Made by a program: the position numbers and the translations under genes. From assembly GCA_037447655.1 (NCBI GenBank), contig JBBHKE010001328.1, positions 91,082 to 155,081 of the forward strand: a stretch of DNA of 64,000 nucleotides, read 5' to 3'. Numbering within the stretch: position 1 is the stretch's first letter; every line of letters begins with the position of its first letter. Source of the stretch: Zygnema cylindricum. Lineage: Eukaryota > Streptophyta > Zygnematophyceae > Zygnematales > Zygnemataceae. Of the stretch, positions 11,331 through 21,093 are shown piece after piece. The notes under the pieces were generated by a model, which worked only from the letters and a program-made list of their open reading frames with translations, made no database searches and was not told the DNA's origin.

Positions 11331-11375
11331 TAGCTGTAAGAGATTAGTCAATATGGACGATCAAAATTTACATTT

Positions 11376-11449
11376 AAAGGATAAAGCTAATTCCTTTTGG
11401 GTGTTTGAGGGACGGTAGGTACCAAGATCAAATCCTGGGTCCGTCAAAC
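11376..11449 (+). other. tRNA-like module antisense in LTR (copy 3)
   Basis: GGATAAAGCTAA is followed by CCAAG-ATCAAAT-CCTGG and GTCCGTCAA. It belongs to the 3' LTR of element H. Confidence 0.5.
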
Positions 11450-11649
11450 CTCTTTTTGGTAAATCTACCAGTTTATACTCTTGTCACTCTAGAAGATCTA
11501 GGCAGCCGTGACTCTAACTTCCTATCCAAAATTTAGTGACTACAACAAGTGTTGGGGCTTGGAGAAGGGAGTTAGAGGCAGAACTGCCTCTGCCTTTTTT
11601 GTATCATAATGCAGACATAGAAAATACACAAATATCAACACTCTTCTTA

Positions 11650-12499
11650 TTTTCTAGTCTTATTTTCTTCTCAGCTTACACAAAAAAAAACAAAACAAAA
11701 TAAAACCCCCTCTTATTTTTCCTTTTCCTTTCCTCTCATAAAACTTTAAGTGAATACCCGCGTGTTTAAAGAAGTGTAATAGATGAGCCAAAATAAACCT
11801 TGGATCTTGTTTATCAAACATTTATTTTTCATGTCACTTTTATAAAAAAACGCTCTTGGAGCAAGGATTTTATCCACCTCGTTTTTTTTTCATCCGAGCA
11901 AAATACAAATTCCCTCTTGCAATTCAAACAGCCAGCCCCATTCCCAATCTGCAACACACAATCAGATGCTAAACCTTTCACAAACACACTTTCATAAATG
12001 GCATCACTCCCATTAGTGATGTCAAATCCATTACCTCCCAAACTTTCCCAAAAAACAAGTGTCCGCACTAAGTTCCTAATAAAATCTTTGTCTTTCGTAC
12101 TCATATTTGTATCCATGATACTCACCCCATTTTCAAAACTTTCCTCACTCTCTCCCATGGAATTCTTTTCACTTTCACTTTCTAATTTTATTCACAACAA
12201 ATATTTCTCCTCCCCTAAACTTTTTATTAAATATTCCTTTTCTCCCCTATCCTTTAAAATCCCCTCTAGATTTAATTCTCCCCCTTGCTCGGAATCCGTT
12301 GAAGTATCCATTTCCGACCAGTTTTCTTTTTCCAAAATATCTATAAATTTATCCTGATTATTTTTATTTTTCCCTTTTTCAATTATGGATTCTAGATCTG
12401 ATTTTCTCATTTCTAAGTCATACTTTCTACACGCTTTGACATCCTCATCATGTCTAACTCCCTCAAGTACCTCCTTTCCATTTACTTCCCTAATATCTC
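11650..12499 (-). pseudogene. Element H linker and RNase H remnant
   Basis: On the minus strand, after the gag zinc knuckle, the frame continues through a very acidic and lysine-rich linker (about 12190-12500). It then reads DITNGSDAIYESVF and VLQIGNGAGCLN (about 11925-12020), which line up with DITNWSDASYGDAP and YVLYVGNGACCW of the RNase H domain in element E (31400-31490). Everything between gag and this point (protease, integrase, RT) is missing, so H is a deletion derivative whose ends were kept. The linker is not recognisable as any pol domain and may be rapidly diverged gag. Confidence 0.65.
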
Positions 12500-15010
12500 C
12501 AAAAGCACACTGTTGCTTTTATGGAATTTTTATGTGTTTTTCTCTGTTCCCCTTATTACCGATGTGAAGAAGCTCCAAAAAATCTTCATCCTCTTTCTCC
12601 TCTTCCCCTTCTTCCTCCTCATTCACATTCCAACCTTTAATTTCTTTGAAACAAGGACACTCCTCCATATAGTGTCCTAGTTCCTTACAAAAGAAACAAA
12701 CCCCTTTTTTCAAAGCTTATTTTCTTTTCCTCTCCCTCTCTTTCCACCGAAGTTCTGATAAGGTTTACCTTTGTCTTTCTTCCTCTCATCACGCTTCCGC
12801 CTGTCGCCATCAATCCTCTCATCACGCTTCCGCTCGTCATCGCCGTTCCTCTCATCACGTTTCCGCCAGTGACCACCAGCTGTTAGTGCATTCAACCTCT
12901 CACTTTCCATACGAAGCTCCAAAGTGCTTTCCCTCACAAGAATTATCCCCATAGTAATTGCTGTTTTTGAAAAGTTAGTTTCGTGCGAACACATCGTTTC
13001 GTGCTTACGCGATGTTTCGTGCGTACGCATTTACGCGGTATATTGTGGAGGTTCGAAAGGATTTATGGATTGGGGAATTAAATGTACACGTAAAATTAAT
13101 GGAGTAATTGAGTGGCGAGAAATGTGAGAGGAAATGGACGGCGGATCGCGAAGCAATCCGACGTGAGATAATCGACGAAGATAAAATGGTACGTCGCACG
13201 TAAAGTACATAATGCGACACGTGGGATATATAAAAGGGACGCCGCCGGTATATAGAATCTTTTTGGGGACAGGTGTACTTATTTTTGGCAGGCGCATTTA
13301 TGACGAGGAACAAAATTGCGGTACGGACAATTTCGGATGGTTTGACGAGGTTTCGACAAGTGGTTTTTTATGACCACGCGGCGCGACATCAAGGGTGCTG
13401 ATTAAGAGCGACGGACGGCGGATATAGGCCGCCGAGATTTTTTATGTAGTGGTGACGCGAAATCGCGTCAATCACACGATATTTATTTTTGGACGTTCCA
13501 GATTGTTTGACAAAATTTGAGGAGTTTCGTTGAGTGACTCAGCATGAGTCAGCATAAGATTTTGTGAGATTTTGTGTACGATGTCGGTTCACTACGTGGA
13601 TCTATCTACTAGTGACTAAGCGAGTTGTCGCTTATGACGCGTGTTTTGCGGACGCGTCGGTATAAATATTTGATACAACATTATTTTGTCTTATGTGTAT
13701 TATTAATTTAGTATTGATTATGACATTTTTATTTAAGTGATCAATTAGGGTTTTCGATAGTTTAATTTGTGTGTGTACGATGTTGTACTTGTAGACAAGT
13801 GTACGCTTACGATTGTTTGACTTTCAGGTGTACGCTTAAGATTAATTTATTCTTAAGTGATGGTCTATTATGGTTAAATAGGACTTAATGACAGTTACGT
13901 AATGTATGTTGGTTATTTTGACACTTAGTGATTCATTGACAGCTCACAAGTGTATATATAGGAATGAGCTTTGTTAGGAATTAACAATCAATGCTGGTTA
14001 GTAAAGTGGGGACCAAAGATGTAGTATTATAGGGTTGTCGATTAGGTCATACACTTTGAATGATATAATGATTATTTGATTATACTTTTGTTTATGTGTG
14101 ATGCATTTGTGTGTTATTATTTATTTATGTTATTTTATATATGTTTCATATGCATTGTTTATGCATTTGTCTAAGGGTTTGTTTATGTCGATTATTCCAT
14201 CAAACCTTAGATGTTGTCATAGGGTTTATTTATGTTGATTATTCCATGAAACCCTAAATGTTGTTTGTTGCGTCTGTGTACGCATATGGAGGATGCATTT
14301 CATATGATTGTTCGTCGACCTATTTTTGCTTAGCTTCTTGCATGATAGTTTGGGTCGCTTATGCGGTCTATTTTAGACCAAAGAACAACAGTAATGCTCC
14401 AAGTCCATGAGTAGCCATCCATTTCCTGAATACGGTTAATGATGTTTGCGTACTCATCTGGGAGTTTCATGATTAGTGTGTTAAAGATTCTCAACTCAGA
14501 TTCTACATATCCCGCACAAGCAAGCTCAACATATAACGCAAAAATATCATTACAAAACTTTATCATGCTACTTTCTTTATAAACATAGGCCTTTACATCC
14601 TGTTTTACTATCTGTTGCCTCTACATTGTCTCACACTTATATATTTGACTTAGTGTTTCCCAGATTCTTAAAGACTTGGTTAGATTTAAAAGAGTGATAG
14701 CTATGGACTAAGACACATTTCTAAGTATGAGATGTTTTGCTAAAGTGTTTTTATACTCCCAAATTCTACTGTCAGTTTCTTCAATTTCAGTTATAACCCC
14801 TACAAGTGGGACCGTAGCCGAGAGCTTAGCTCCCCTCACCATAGGTGTCCCTTTATCCTTCTCCTTTTTTCCCTCTTCTATGGCAATTATTTTCCCTTCA
14901 CCTTCTATTGCATCTGAACACCGGTTGGTTTTCTAGGAAGCCCCATATGATTCTCCGCAGTGAGTTCCTCCAAAGCGCGGTGGCGGAAACCTCACTTGTC
15001 CTGAAACAAT
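12500..15010 (-). pseudogene. Element H gag, split by a solo LTR
   Basis: Gag is read on the minus strand from about 15010 to 14396, then from 12958 to about 12500. The interruption is the J solo LTR (12959-14390). Before it lie KFCNDIFALYVELACAG and NTLIMKLPDEYANIINRIQ (UBN2-type gag). After it come ILVRESTLELRMESE and a zinc knuckle C-x2-C-x4-H-x4-C (CFFCKELGHYMEEC, about 12660-12700). A block of about 10-residue GG-x-x-x-KRDER repeats lies just upstream of the knuckle (about 12780-12880) and adds charge not seen in the other gags. The N-terminal part (14560-15010) has several stops. The start equivalent to the other copia gags is degraded. Confidence 0.8.
12959..14390 (+). mobile_element. 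Solo LTR, family J, TSD GTAAT
   Basis: A 1432-bp LTR runs from TGCTGTTTTTG to AAGAACAACA. Identical GTAAT lies on both sides (12954-12958 and 14391-14395), so the ends are exact. It is inserted in the gag of element H in the opposite orientation. Related sequence occurs at 17316-18384 (reverse), 24990-25964, and 44310-47463. A GTAC-containing segment and a TATAAA-like site (about 13222-13232, GGGATATATAAAAGG) lie in its first third. No internal coding remains. Confidence 0.93.
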
Positions 15011-15020
15011 TCCCCATAAG

Positions 15021-16199
15021 TGCTTTTAGAAAAACAATCCCTTCATCGTAAACTCCGAATAACCTCAAATTCTATAGGGTCTATTCCCTTACAGAATTTG
15101 GAGATCCAAAGAAGCTTATCTAAATAGTGCCGACTTTAAGTTGATACAAACCCAAATGACTGACCCTTTGACAATCAAAACCCCAATATAGCTTCCCCTT
15201 TGTGAAAGAAGACTTTCTAAGTGCTCAGTTCCCCCACATAATGCAAAGTTAGAATATGAATTTTGGAAACATTCCCCACTTTGAATTTCCCTTAGAAATG
15301 CAGCCACACTGGCAAGAAAACACTCTGACCAACTACAACCTTGTGTAGGCGAGACCCCTTTGAGTCGGCAGCAAAAAAAATCACTGAAAAAGGTCAACTG
15401 AGTTGATTGTTATGGTTGCTCCAAATTAGCCTTTTATACAAGGTGCTCTCTCACAAAGGTGGCTATCTACCGGAAAAATTCTAAGACCTATTTCCTGTCT
15501 AAAACCCCTTCTACTAAAGTACGGACCAATCATAGGAATGTACCGTACAAAAGTACAAGTACCAGAGTAATATGTACGGTAATTGTACTACATGGCCAAA
15601 ACAATGACATTTGTCACATGTGGATTTGTTGTCTTGCTCTCCGGAGATTCCGTAAACCCGTACGATGCTGCCACGTGTTATCCGTAGTGGCGGCTTCCGA
15701 AAAACGCTAAAATGCCCTTTCCGCGATATCGGTTCCTATCACGGCCGTTCGATAAAGTTTGGATTGAAATTTTAGCCGTGGAAATAAATGTTCGCAACAT
15801 TTATTTCGTGCGGTACTATTGTACACAACTAGTTCTTTCTTCTATCGTGCTACTTATTAGTTAAACGAAATATCCTACTCGTATATGTTTATATATCTAT
15901 CAAACCCTATATATCTCAACATTAGTCCTAGACTTAACGGATAAAACTAACGGCTACCGGGTGTTTCACGGACGCTATGCACCAGGATCAAATCCTATGT
16001 TTGTTTAACCCTTTTTTGGTAAATCTACCAGTTTCTACTCTTGTCTCTCTAGACGACCTACGCAACCATGACTCTAACTCCCTATCCAACGTTTAGTGAG
16101 AAAAACAAGTGTGGGGGCTTGGAGAAGGGAGTTAGAGGTAGACCGCCTCTGCCTTTTTTCTATCCTATAACAGACCTAGAAAATACACAAAAATCAACA
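15021..16199 (-). repeat. 5' LTR of element H
   Basis: On the minus strand it starts TGTTGATTTTTG at 16199 and ends at about 15021, next to a degraded primer-site-like CTTATGGGG. It contains the tRNA-like module (15931-16008), a GTAC inverted repeat (15543-15580) and a TATA-type sequence (about 15431-15440, TATAAAAGG on the minus strand). It is uninterrupted and serves as the reference for reconstructing the split 3' LTR. Confidence 0.8.
15931..16008 (+). other. tRNA-like module antisense in LTR (copy 4)
   Basis: AACGGATAAAACTAACGG is followed by CCAGG-ATCAAAT-CCTAT. Confidence 0.5.
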
Positions 16200-16558
16200 C
16201 ACAGAACATCAACGACTTTTGGTGTTTCGTCGACTAGTTCATTCCCCCGGATGCAAAAATCATGCCTAGCTCACCCAACACTATACGCAACCCAAAACTT
16301 TTGGGGGCCCTTTAAAGGACACACATAATTGCTTTCGAGAGCACTCTACAAATTTTGACACCTATTTAATTGCAAAAAAAAGCCTTGTCATCTAATCCCT
16401 TAAAATGGGAAGAAAGCGCATTGATCTATTTTTAGTTTGTATCCTAATCATCAATGCCCAACAGGATGATAACATCCGTCTAGGTTACCTTTACCACTCT
16501 CGTAATCACTTTGTCTTTCGAAATGTCTAAGAATTATATTATTGTCTCATCGTGTATA
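16200..16558. other. Spacer between elements H and K
   Basis: No gene or repeat recognised. This may be pre-insertion genomic DNA. Confidence 0.5.
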
Positions 16559-16771
16559 GAAAGTATAAAAATTAATGGTTTTTTTAAATTTTTCTAGATC
16601 TAAAATAAAATGCAGAAAAGACGCCGAGGCAGTCTGCCTCTAACTCCTCTCTTCAGCTCCCACACTTGAGGCAGTGACTAAAGGTTAAAGAGGGAGCTAG
16701 ATCCATGGTTGCCTATGCTATATAGAGATAGCTAGACAGGCGATAGATTTTGGTAGGTTTATCAATATATT

Positions 16772-16852
16772 CTTGACGGACCCAGGATTTGATCTTGGTA
16801 CCTACCTTCCGTCAAGTCAGAGAGAGCCGGTAGCTTTATCTTATAGTCTAGG
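16772..16852 (-). other. tRNA-like module antisense in LTR (copy 5)
   Basis: Minus strand: GATAAAGCTACCGG, then a T-arm-like CCAAG-ATCAAAT-CCTGG. The outer arms pair as TTGACGGA and TCCGTCAA. Confidence 0.55.
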
Positions 16853-17315
16853 ACCACTGCTGAGACAAATAGGGTTTGATAAATATTTAAAGATGTACGA
16901 TTTCATAAATTCATTTAACGGCCCGAAAAAACATGTGACATAGACATATTTAAAACATACGTACGCCGTACAGTACTTCGCGAAATGAATACCGCGTATT
17001 TGTTTCGACGCCGAAACAAATACCGCTCATTGACTTTCGACGGCTATAATCAAATGCCGGTTTTATCGAACGACCACGATAGGCGCCAAGATCGCAGAAT
17101 AGGTGCTTTGGCATTTTTCGGTCAGCGCCACGTCAAGCGCCACGTCAAGCGCCACGTGGCACGATGTCATTGGCTTACGGCATTCCCGGAGAATATGGGA
17201 ACTAATCCGGATAGGGCATGTGTAGACATTTCAACCATGCCATACAATGGCCGTACATAAAGTACTTCGGCACCTGTACCTTTATGTACGACACAGTTTG
17301 GTGTTTGGGTAGTAG

Positions 17316-18384
17316 TGTTGTCCATAGCCTATTTCAGCCATGGATTGATCTCGGAAGCACCACAAACTACCCCTCAAACAGCTGTGTTTCAGACAGCACA
17401 GATTACTCCACAATAAACAAAATCCCCTCAAACTGCACCAATAACAATTATAATTTAGACACTGTAAGCTCTCAAAGTAAGAGCCAAATCCACCAGGAAA
17501 TATAGAAGATATAAACTCTAGAGTTTCACAAAAATAGCTGACAGCTTCACAAACTTACCACTTAGACTACTCACAGAATCTTACAGAGATACTGAAATAG
17601 AATGAAACTTCACACACATATAGATTATATATCATAAAATAAGTCCACAAAGTTTCACATGAAACCACCAAACAGAGTGATCACACCAACAGGTCAAAAA
17701 TGCAGAAAACAGTTTGCCATTGCTTTGATAAACATGACTGGGATGCTCAAAATATTCTAAGTCCTACAAGTTTTACTCAAAGAGTTCACTACTGAATGTA
17801 CGGAGGCATACCAGCCGTACGATATCTACCATCTACCTAAACTATTGTAAGTATACCCGAATAGTTCAAGGTATGTCAGACTGAACAGATTTACACTAAT
17901 AAACTAATTAGCCAAAAGACAAACTAATGTTGTTCAGGATATTTACACCGACATCTCCGCAATCTTTGTATGTCAAGAACCAAGCTACTCACTAAGCTAC
18001 CATCGTGCAATCATCATTACTCAGAACCTATACTAGTAATATTATCTGCAGCTGCGTTGTCGTGTCTACGTCGCAGCTGCTCCATACCGGCGGCGCATAT
18101 TTATCAAAAATAATCCGTAGCTGCGTTGTTGTGTCTGCGTCGCAGCTGCGCCGTACCGGCGGCGCCTATTTCAACATTCTATTTATTTCACATTGGATCG
18201 CTTTGCGATCCGTTGTCTATTTGTCACTGTTTGTTCACACCAGTCAATGAGTCTTTTACGCTACTTCAGTTATATTAATAGGTTCGCTCCCCCAATCTGT
18301 GAATCTATTCAAACCTCCATAATAAATCCAATTAGCAGTTACACACAAACTATCTCATATGCACGAAACTGACTTTTCAAAACA
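17316..18384 (-). mobile_element. J-related LTR inserted in K 5' LTR
   Basis: The 5' LTR of K is interrupted where its own 3' LTR is continuous (around 23705-23735). Read on the minus strand the insert starts TGTTTTGAAAAGTCAG at about 18384, like the J solo LTR at 12961. It ends GGCTATGGACAACA at about 17316, like the copy ending at 46414. It is therefore a solo LTR of a J relative. The flanks read GTAGTAG on the left and AAGTACT on the right, so the target duplication is not clear-cut. Confidence 0.75.
18051..18175. repeat. Two 69-bp repeats with a hairpin-forming GCAGCTGCG core
   Basis: The unit starting GCTGCGTTGT at 18051 recurs at 18120. Each contains GCTGCG facing CGCAGCTGC about 12 nt away and a GGCGGCGC tail. 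It lies within the J-related insertion and may be a regulatory duplication. Confidence 0.7.
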
Positions 18385-18674
18385 TTAAGTACTAAAGGGT
18401 TTAGAGAGGGATGTAGGACTTAGAAAACTTGGTAGGTACCCCTCTCTCTCCTAGAGAGCTCCCATATAAAAGGTCAACTTTGACCCTTTATAACTAACTG
18501 CTCAGGGAAGCAAATTCAGAGATTCTTTTTGCTATCGACTCGAGGAGTCTTGTCTTGATAGGGTTGAAGTTGGTTGGGGTTTTTATTTGTCAGGGTGATA
18601 CTTATTTATGTGAAAAATCAAAGGGGTTAGGGTTATCCTATGGACTTCGAGTGAGCTACGTACTTTGAGGGCCA

Positions 18675-19834
18675 ATGGAGGTCTTAGAGTTGTAGGTTAT
18701 GGGCCCCCCATCTAAGGTACCCATATTTAATTAACAGGCTTCATGTGTTGGGAAAGTATGATAACAGGAGCTCTATGTGAAAAGAGGTTTTAAAGGATAA
18801 TAAGTGGACGAGTGAGGCGTCCATCCAGTTCAGCCATTCCTCCAAGGTTTGGTGGAAGCAAGTTTACCAAAAAAGCTTATCTAACTCCACCAGATGTCTC
18901 GGAGGACGAGGGAGAGCATTGTGATGAAAAAAGGAAAAGATAAGGAGACAGTTACACCGATAGCGACACCTATCGCAACTTGTTCAGCGTTCATGTCACC
19001 AATTCCGAGGAATGAGGAGAATGATGTTGATACTTGAAACTACAACAATATGGCGGCAAAACACTTCATTCTCCGCCATCTTACTCAAGGACTTGCATCT
19101 CCTCATTTGCAGGTGGAAATGGCATTTGATCTATGGATTGCCCTCATAGAGATGTACCGGAGTGGTACTCTTCAGCAACAACAATGGATTGATCAAAAGA
19201 TAGATGCATATTTATACAAATGGGGAAAAATGCTAGTTTTTTGTAAAGAGTTTGCAACCCTTTCCATGGAACTAGAGAGTGTTGGTCAAGTAGAAACAAA
19301 AAAAAAAAAAGTTAACTGTATGCTTATGAAGTTACCTGATGACTATGAAAACGTAGTCAACCGTTTGCAAGATATGTCGAATTCCAGGTGGATCTGGAAT
19401 TCTGTGGTAGGGATGATTCTCGTCCGAGAGAATACAATTAAGATCCGAAGGGGAGGCAAAAGTTGATAAGCTTTGGCAACTGGAACTGATAGGAGGAGCA
19501 AGGATCCTAGAAAATCAGTGGGAAACTATGGAGGAGGAGGATAGAAATCTCAATCCATTGAATCCGGACCGAGGGTCTCAAAATGGTTGTGTCATTTTTG
19601 CAAGAAACCGAACACTATATGGTAGAGTGTACTAAGCTAACCGAGCTTCGGTTAAAGGAGGGGCAGACCGCTGGACCCACGAGAGGAAAGAAAAAGGCCC
19701 TTGTGACACAGGTACATGAGGCGGATTCCGAGGACGAGGACGATGAGCTGCTTTTAGATGAGGAGTTGGAGGCGAAAAATAAGGTTGAAATTCTAAGAAA
19801 GCAGGAAAGTGCTTTCGGTGGATTGAAAGGTTAA
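18675..19834 (+). pseudogene. Element K gag
   Basis: The start codon lies in the LTR. The frame meets a TAG at codon 7 (18693-18695), produced by the LTR-terminal CA-to-TA change, then reads VMGPPSKVPIFN through the primer-binding site. Later parts are better kept: 19050-19466 encodes ARHFILRHLTQ-like sequence with MKLPDDYENVVNRLQDM (UBN2-type gag), and 19575-19650 the zinc knuckle, split over two frames as CHFC then HYMVEC. The C-terminus is charged (SEDEDDELLLDEE). It is homologous to the gags of F and H. Confidence 0.85.
18695..18706 (+). other. Primer-binding site, half tRNA-iMet type (K)
   Basis: GGTTATGGGCCC follows the LTR. This is an exact complement of the anticodon arm sequence GGGCCCAUAACC of plant initiator tRNA-Met, as I recall that tRNA. 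Confidence 0.8.
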
Positions 19835-21090
19835 GCAGGCTAGATTGTAGATTTTGGTGCCTCCATGTACATGTGTAAGGATAAACACCAATTCACTAAG
19901 ATAAAAAAGATTCCCACCGTAGAGATAGAGTACCGGGATGAGAGGATAGTCACTACTACTCTTATAGGATTGGTAGATCTGAAAGTGTTAGTAGAAGGAA
20001 AGACATCCATAGTTTCATTCTCCGCTCTATTATTTATTCCGGAGCTGAATAAAAACCTCATCTCTACATCTGTATTAGATGATAAGGGTTTTGATACTAG
20101 CACTAGGAAAGGAGTCTTTCTTGCTAGATTTGAGGAGGAAGTTTATTTCACTGCTGAAAAAGGTAACCAAGGGATGTTTAGGCTGATTTTAAGCAATGAC
20201 AAAAACAACCAAATTATTTTGGTGTTCATGATATAATGTTGTGGCATAAGAAGCTTGGGCATGTGAATCTAGATCAATTAAGATAGATGAAAATGATGAG
20301 AGTAGTGGAAGAGATTTAGTTTGGTGAGAGTGAGAATCTAAGTGATGGTAGTGGAAATGCTCAAGGTAAAGCACACATGTTACACTTCCCAAAAACTACC
20401 ACCTATAAGGGAAAAATGTTTCTAGATTTAGTAAACACAGATATTTGGGGACCGGCCAAAGTGCCCTCACCCGAGGGGAAGAAATTTATGATGACTATCA
20501 CGAATGATTGTCTCGGTATTCTTGGGTGTATTTTTTGAAAAATAAGTCAAAGGCTCAGGAATGTTTTGGACAATATAAAGCATGGAGTGAAAAACTCCAA
20601 GAAAACCCCAATCAATAGAGGAAGGAGTGACAATGGTTGAGATTATACCTCAAACCAGTTTGAGGATTTTATAAGGGAAGATGGAGTCCAACACCAAAAG
20701 ACAGTTTTAGAAAAACCCGAAACAGAATGGGGTGGCTGAAAGATTAAATAGGACACTAAGTGATAGTGCTAGAAGTATGTTGTTGGATAAGAAGATAGGA
20801 TAAAGGTTTTGGGCCGAAGCAATGAACTGTGCTTATTACATCAAAAATAAAGTTCTTACTCCAGCGGTAAAAGGCCAAACACCTTATGAGAGATGAACTG
20901 GTCGGAGACCAAACATATCTCACTTAAAGGTTTTCGGCAGTCAAGTGTTCAGCCTAGATAAAGATCGGTCTAATTGGAAGCTAGATCCTAAAGGAAAACC
21001 GGGTACTTATTTGGATATGATGAGGATGTAAAAGGATACAAAGTTTATGATCTAAAAAGGGAAGATATAATCTTAGGAAAACATCTAGTA
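19835..21090 (+). pseudogene. Element K protease and integrase
   Basis: Protease is marked by VDFGASMYMC (from about 19849). The active-site D-S-G-A is changed to D-F-G-A. LLFIPELNKNLISTS (about 20030-20070) is the typical copia segment before integrase. Integrase follows with HKKLGHVN (about 20240), DIWGPAKVPSPEGKKF (first catalytic Asp, about 20435-20490), RSDNG (second Asp, about 20620) and NGVAER in a shifted frame (about 20725). Multiple stops and frameshifts interrupt all parts. Confidence 0.85.
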
Positions 21091-21093
21091 TTT

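Larger units (their letters stand above)
10219..11372 (+). mobile_element. Internally deleted copia element
   Basis: It consists of an LTR ending at 11088, a primer-binding site (11089-11100), a 5' gag fragment and then only the last about 45 bp of a second LTR ending at 11372 (compare 11041-11088 with 11325-11372). Both LTR ends have an ATG exactly 20 nt upstream. The insertion splits the H LTR. ATTAA on the left and TTTAA on the right may be a one-mismatch target duplication, which would put the left end at 10219. A large internal deletion removed nearly all of gag and all of pol. Confidence 0.65.
8258..11640 (-). repeat. 3' LTR of element H (split in three pieces)
   Basis: On the minus strand the LTR starts with TG at 11640 and ends near 8258. 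The surviving pieces are 11373-11640, 10161-10218 and about 8258-9102. They join when the two insertions are removed: the sequence before 9103 and after 10160 is continuous with the intact copy at 15870-15900, and that after 11372 continues the copy at 15935. The left end is approximate because the two H LTRs diverge near their U5 termini. Confidence 0.75.
8258..16199 (-). mobile_element. Element H, non-autonomous copia derivative with nested insertions
   Basis: H is read on the minus strand: 5' LTR 15021-16199, internal region about 11641-15020, 3' LTR about 8258-11640. The two LTRs match each other over the U5 block (e.g. 15066-15600 against 8284-8820). H is interrupted by a solo LTR (9103-10160) and a deleted element (10219-11372) in its 3' LTR, and by a solo J LTR (12959-14390) in gag. 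Internal coding consists of gag and a short RNase H remnant only. Protease, integrase and RT are missing. The segment before the 3' LTR (minus strand GACTAGAAAATAAGAAGAG) matches the same position in element K, showing a common ancestor. The outer target-site duplication is not clear. Confidence 0.75.
16564..18694 (+). repeat. 5' LTR of element K
   Basis: Without the insertion at about 17316-18384 it is about 1.06 kb, matching the 1051-bp 3' LTR. It has three units of a 12-bp GCGCCACGTCAA-type repeat ending in a G-box (17128-17161), where the 3' LTR has two. TAGGACTTAG lies at 18414 and TATAAAAGG at about 18471. The gag ATG is at 18675, 20 nt before the end. Confidence 0.9.

Noticed and set aside
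11998-12567. Plus-strand open frames rich in Ser, Leu and Phe
   Set aside because: They are antisense of the acidic/lysine-rich minus-strand coding of element H, which carries the zinc knuckle and RNase H similarity.
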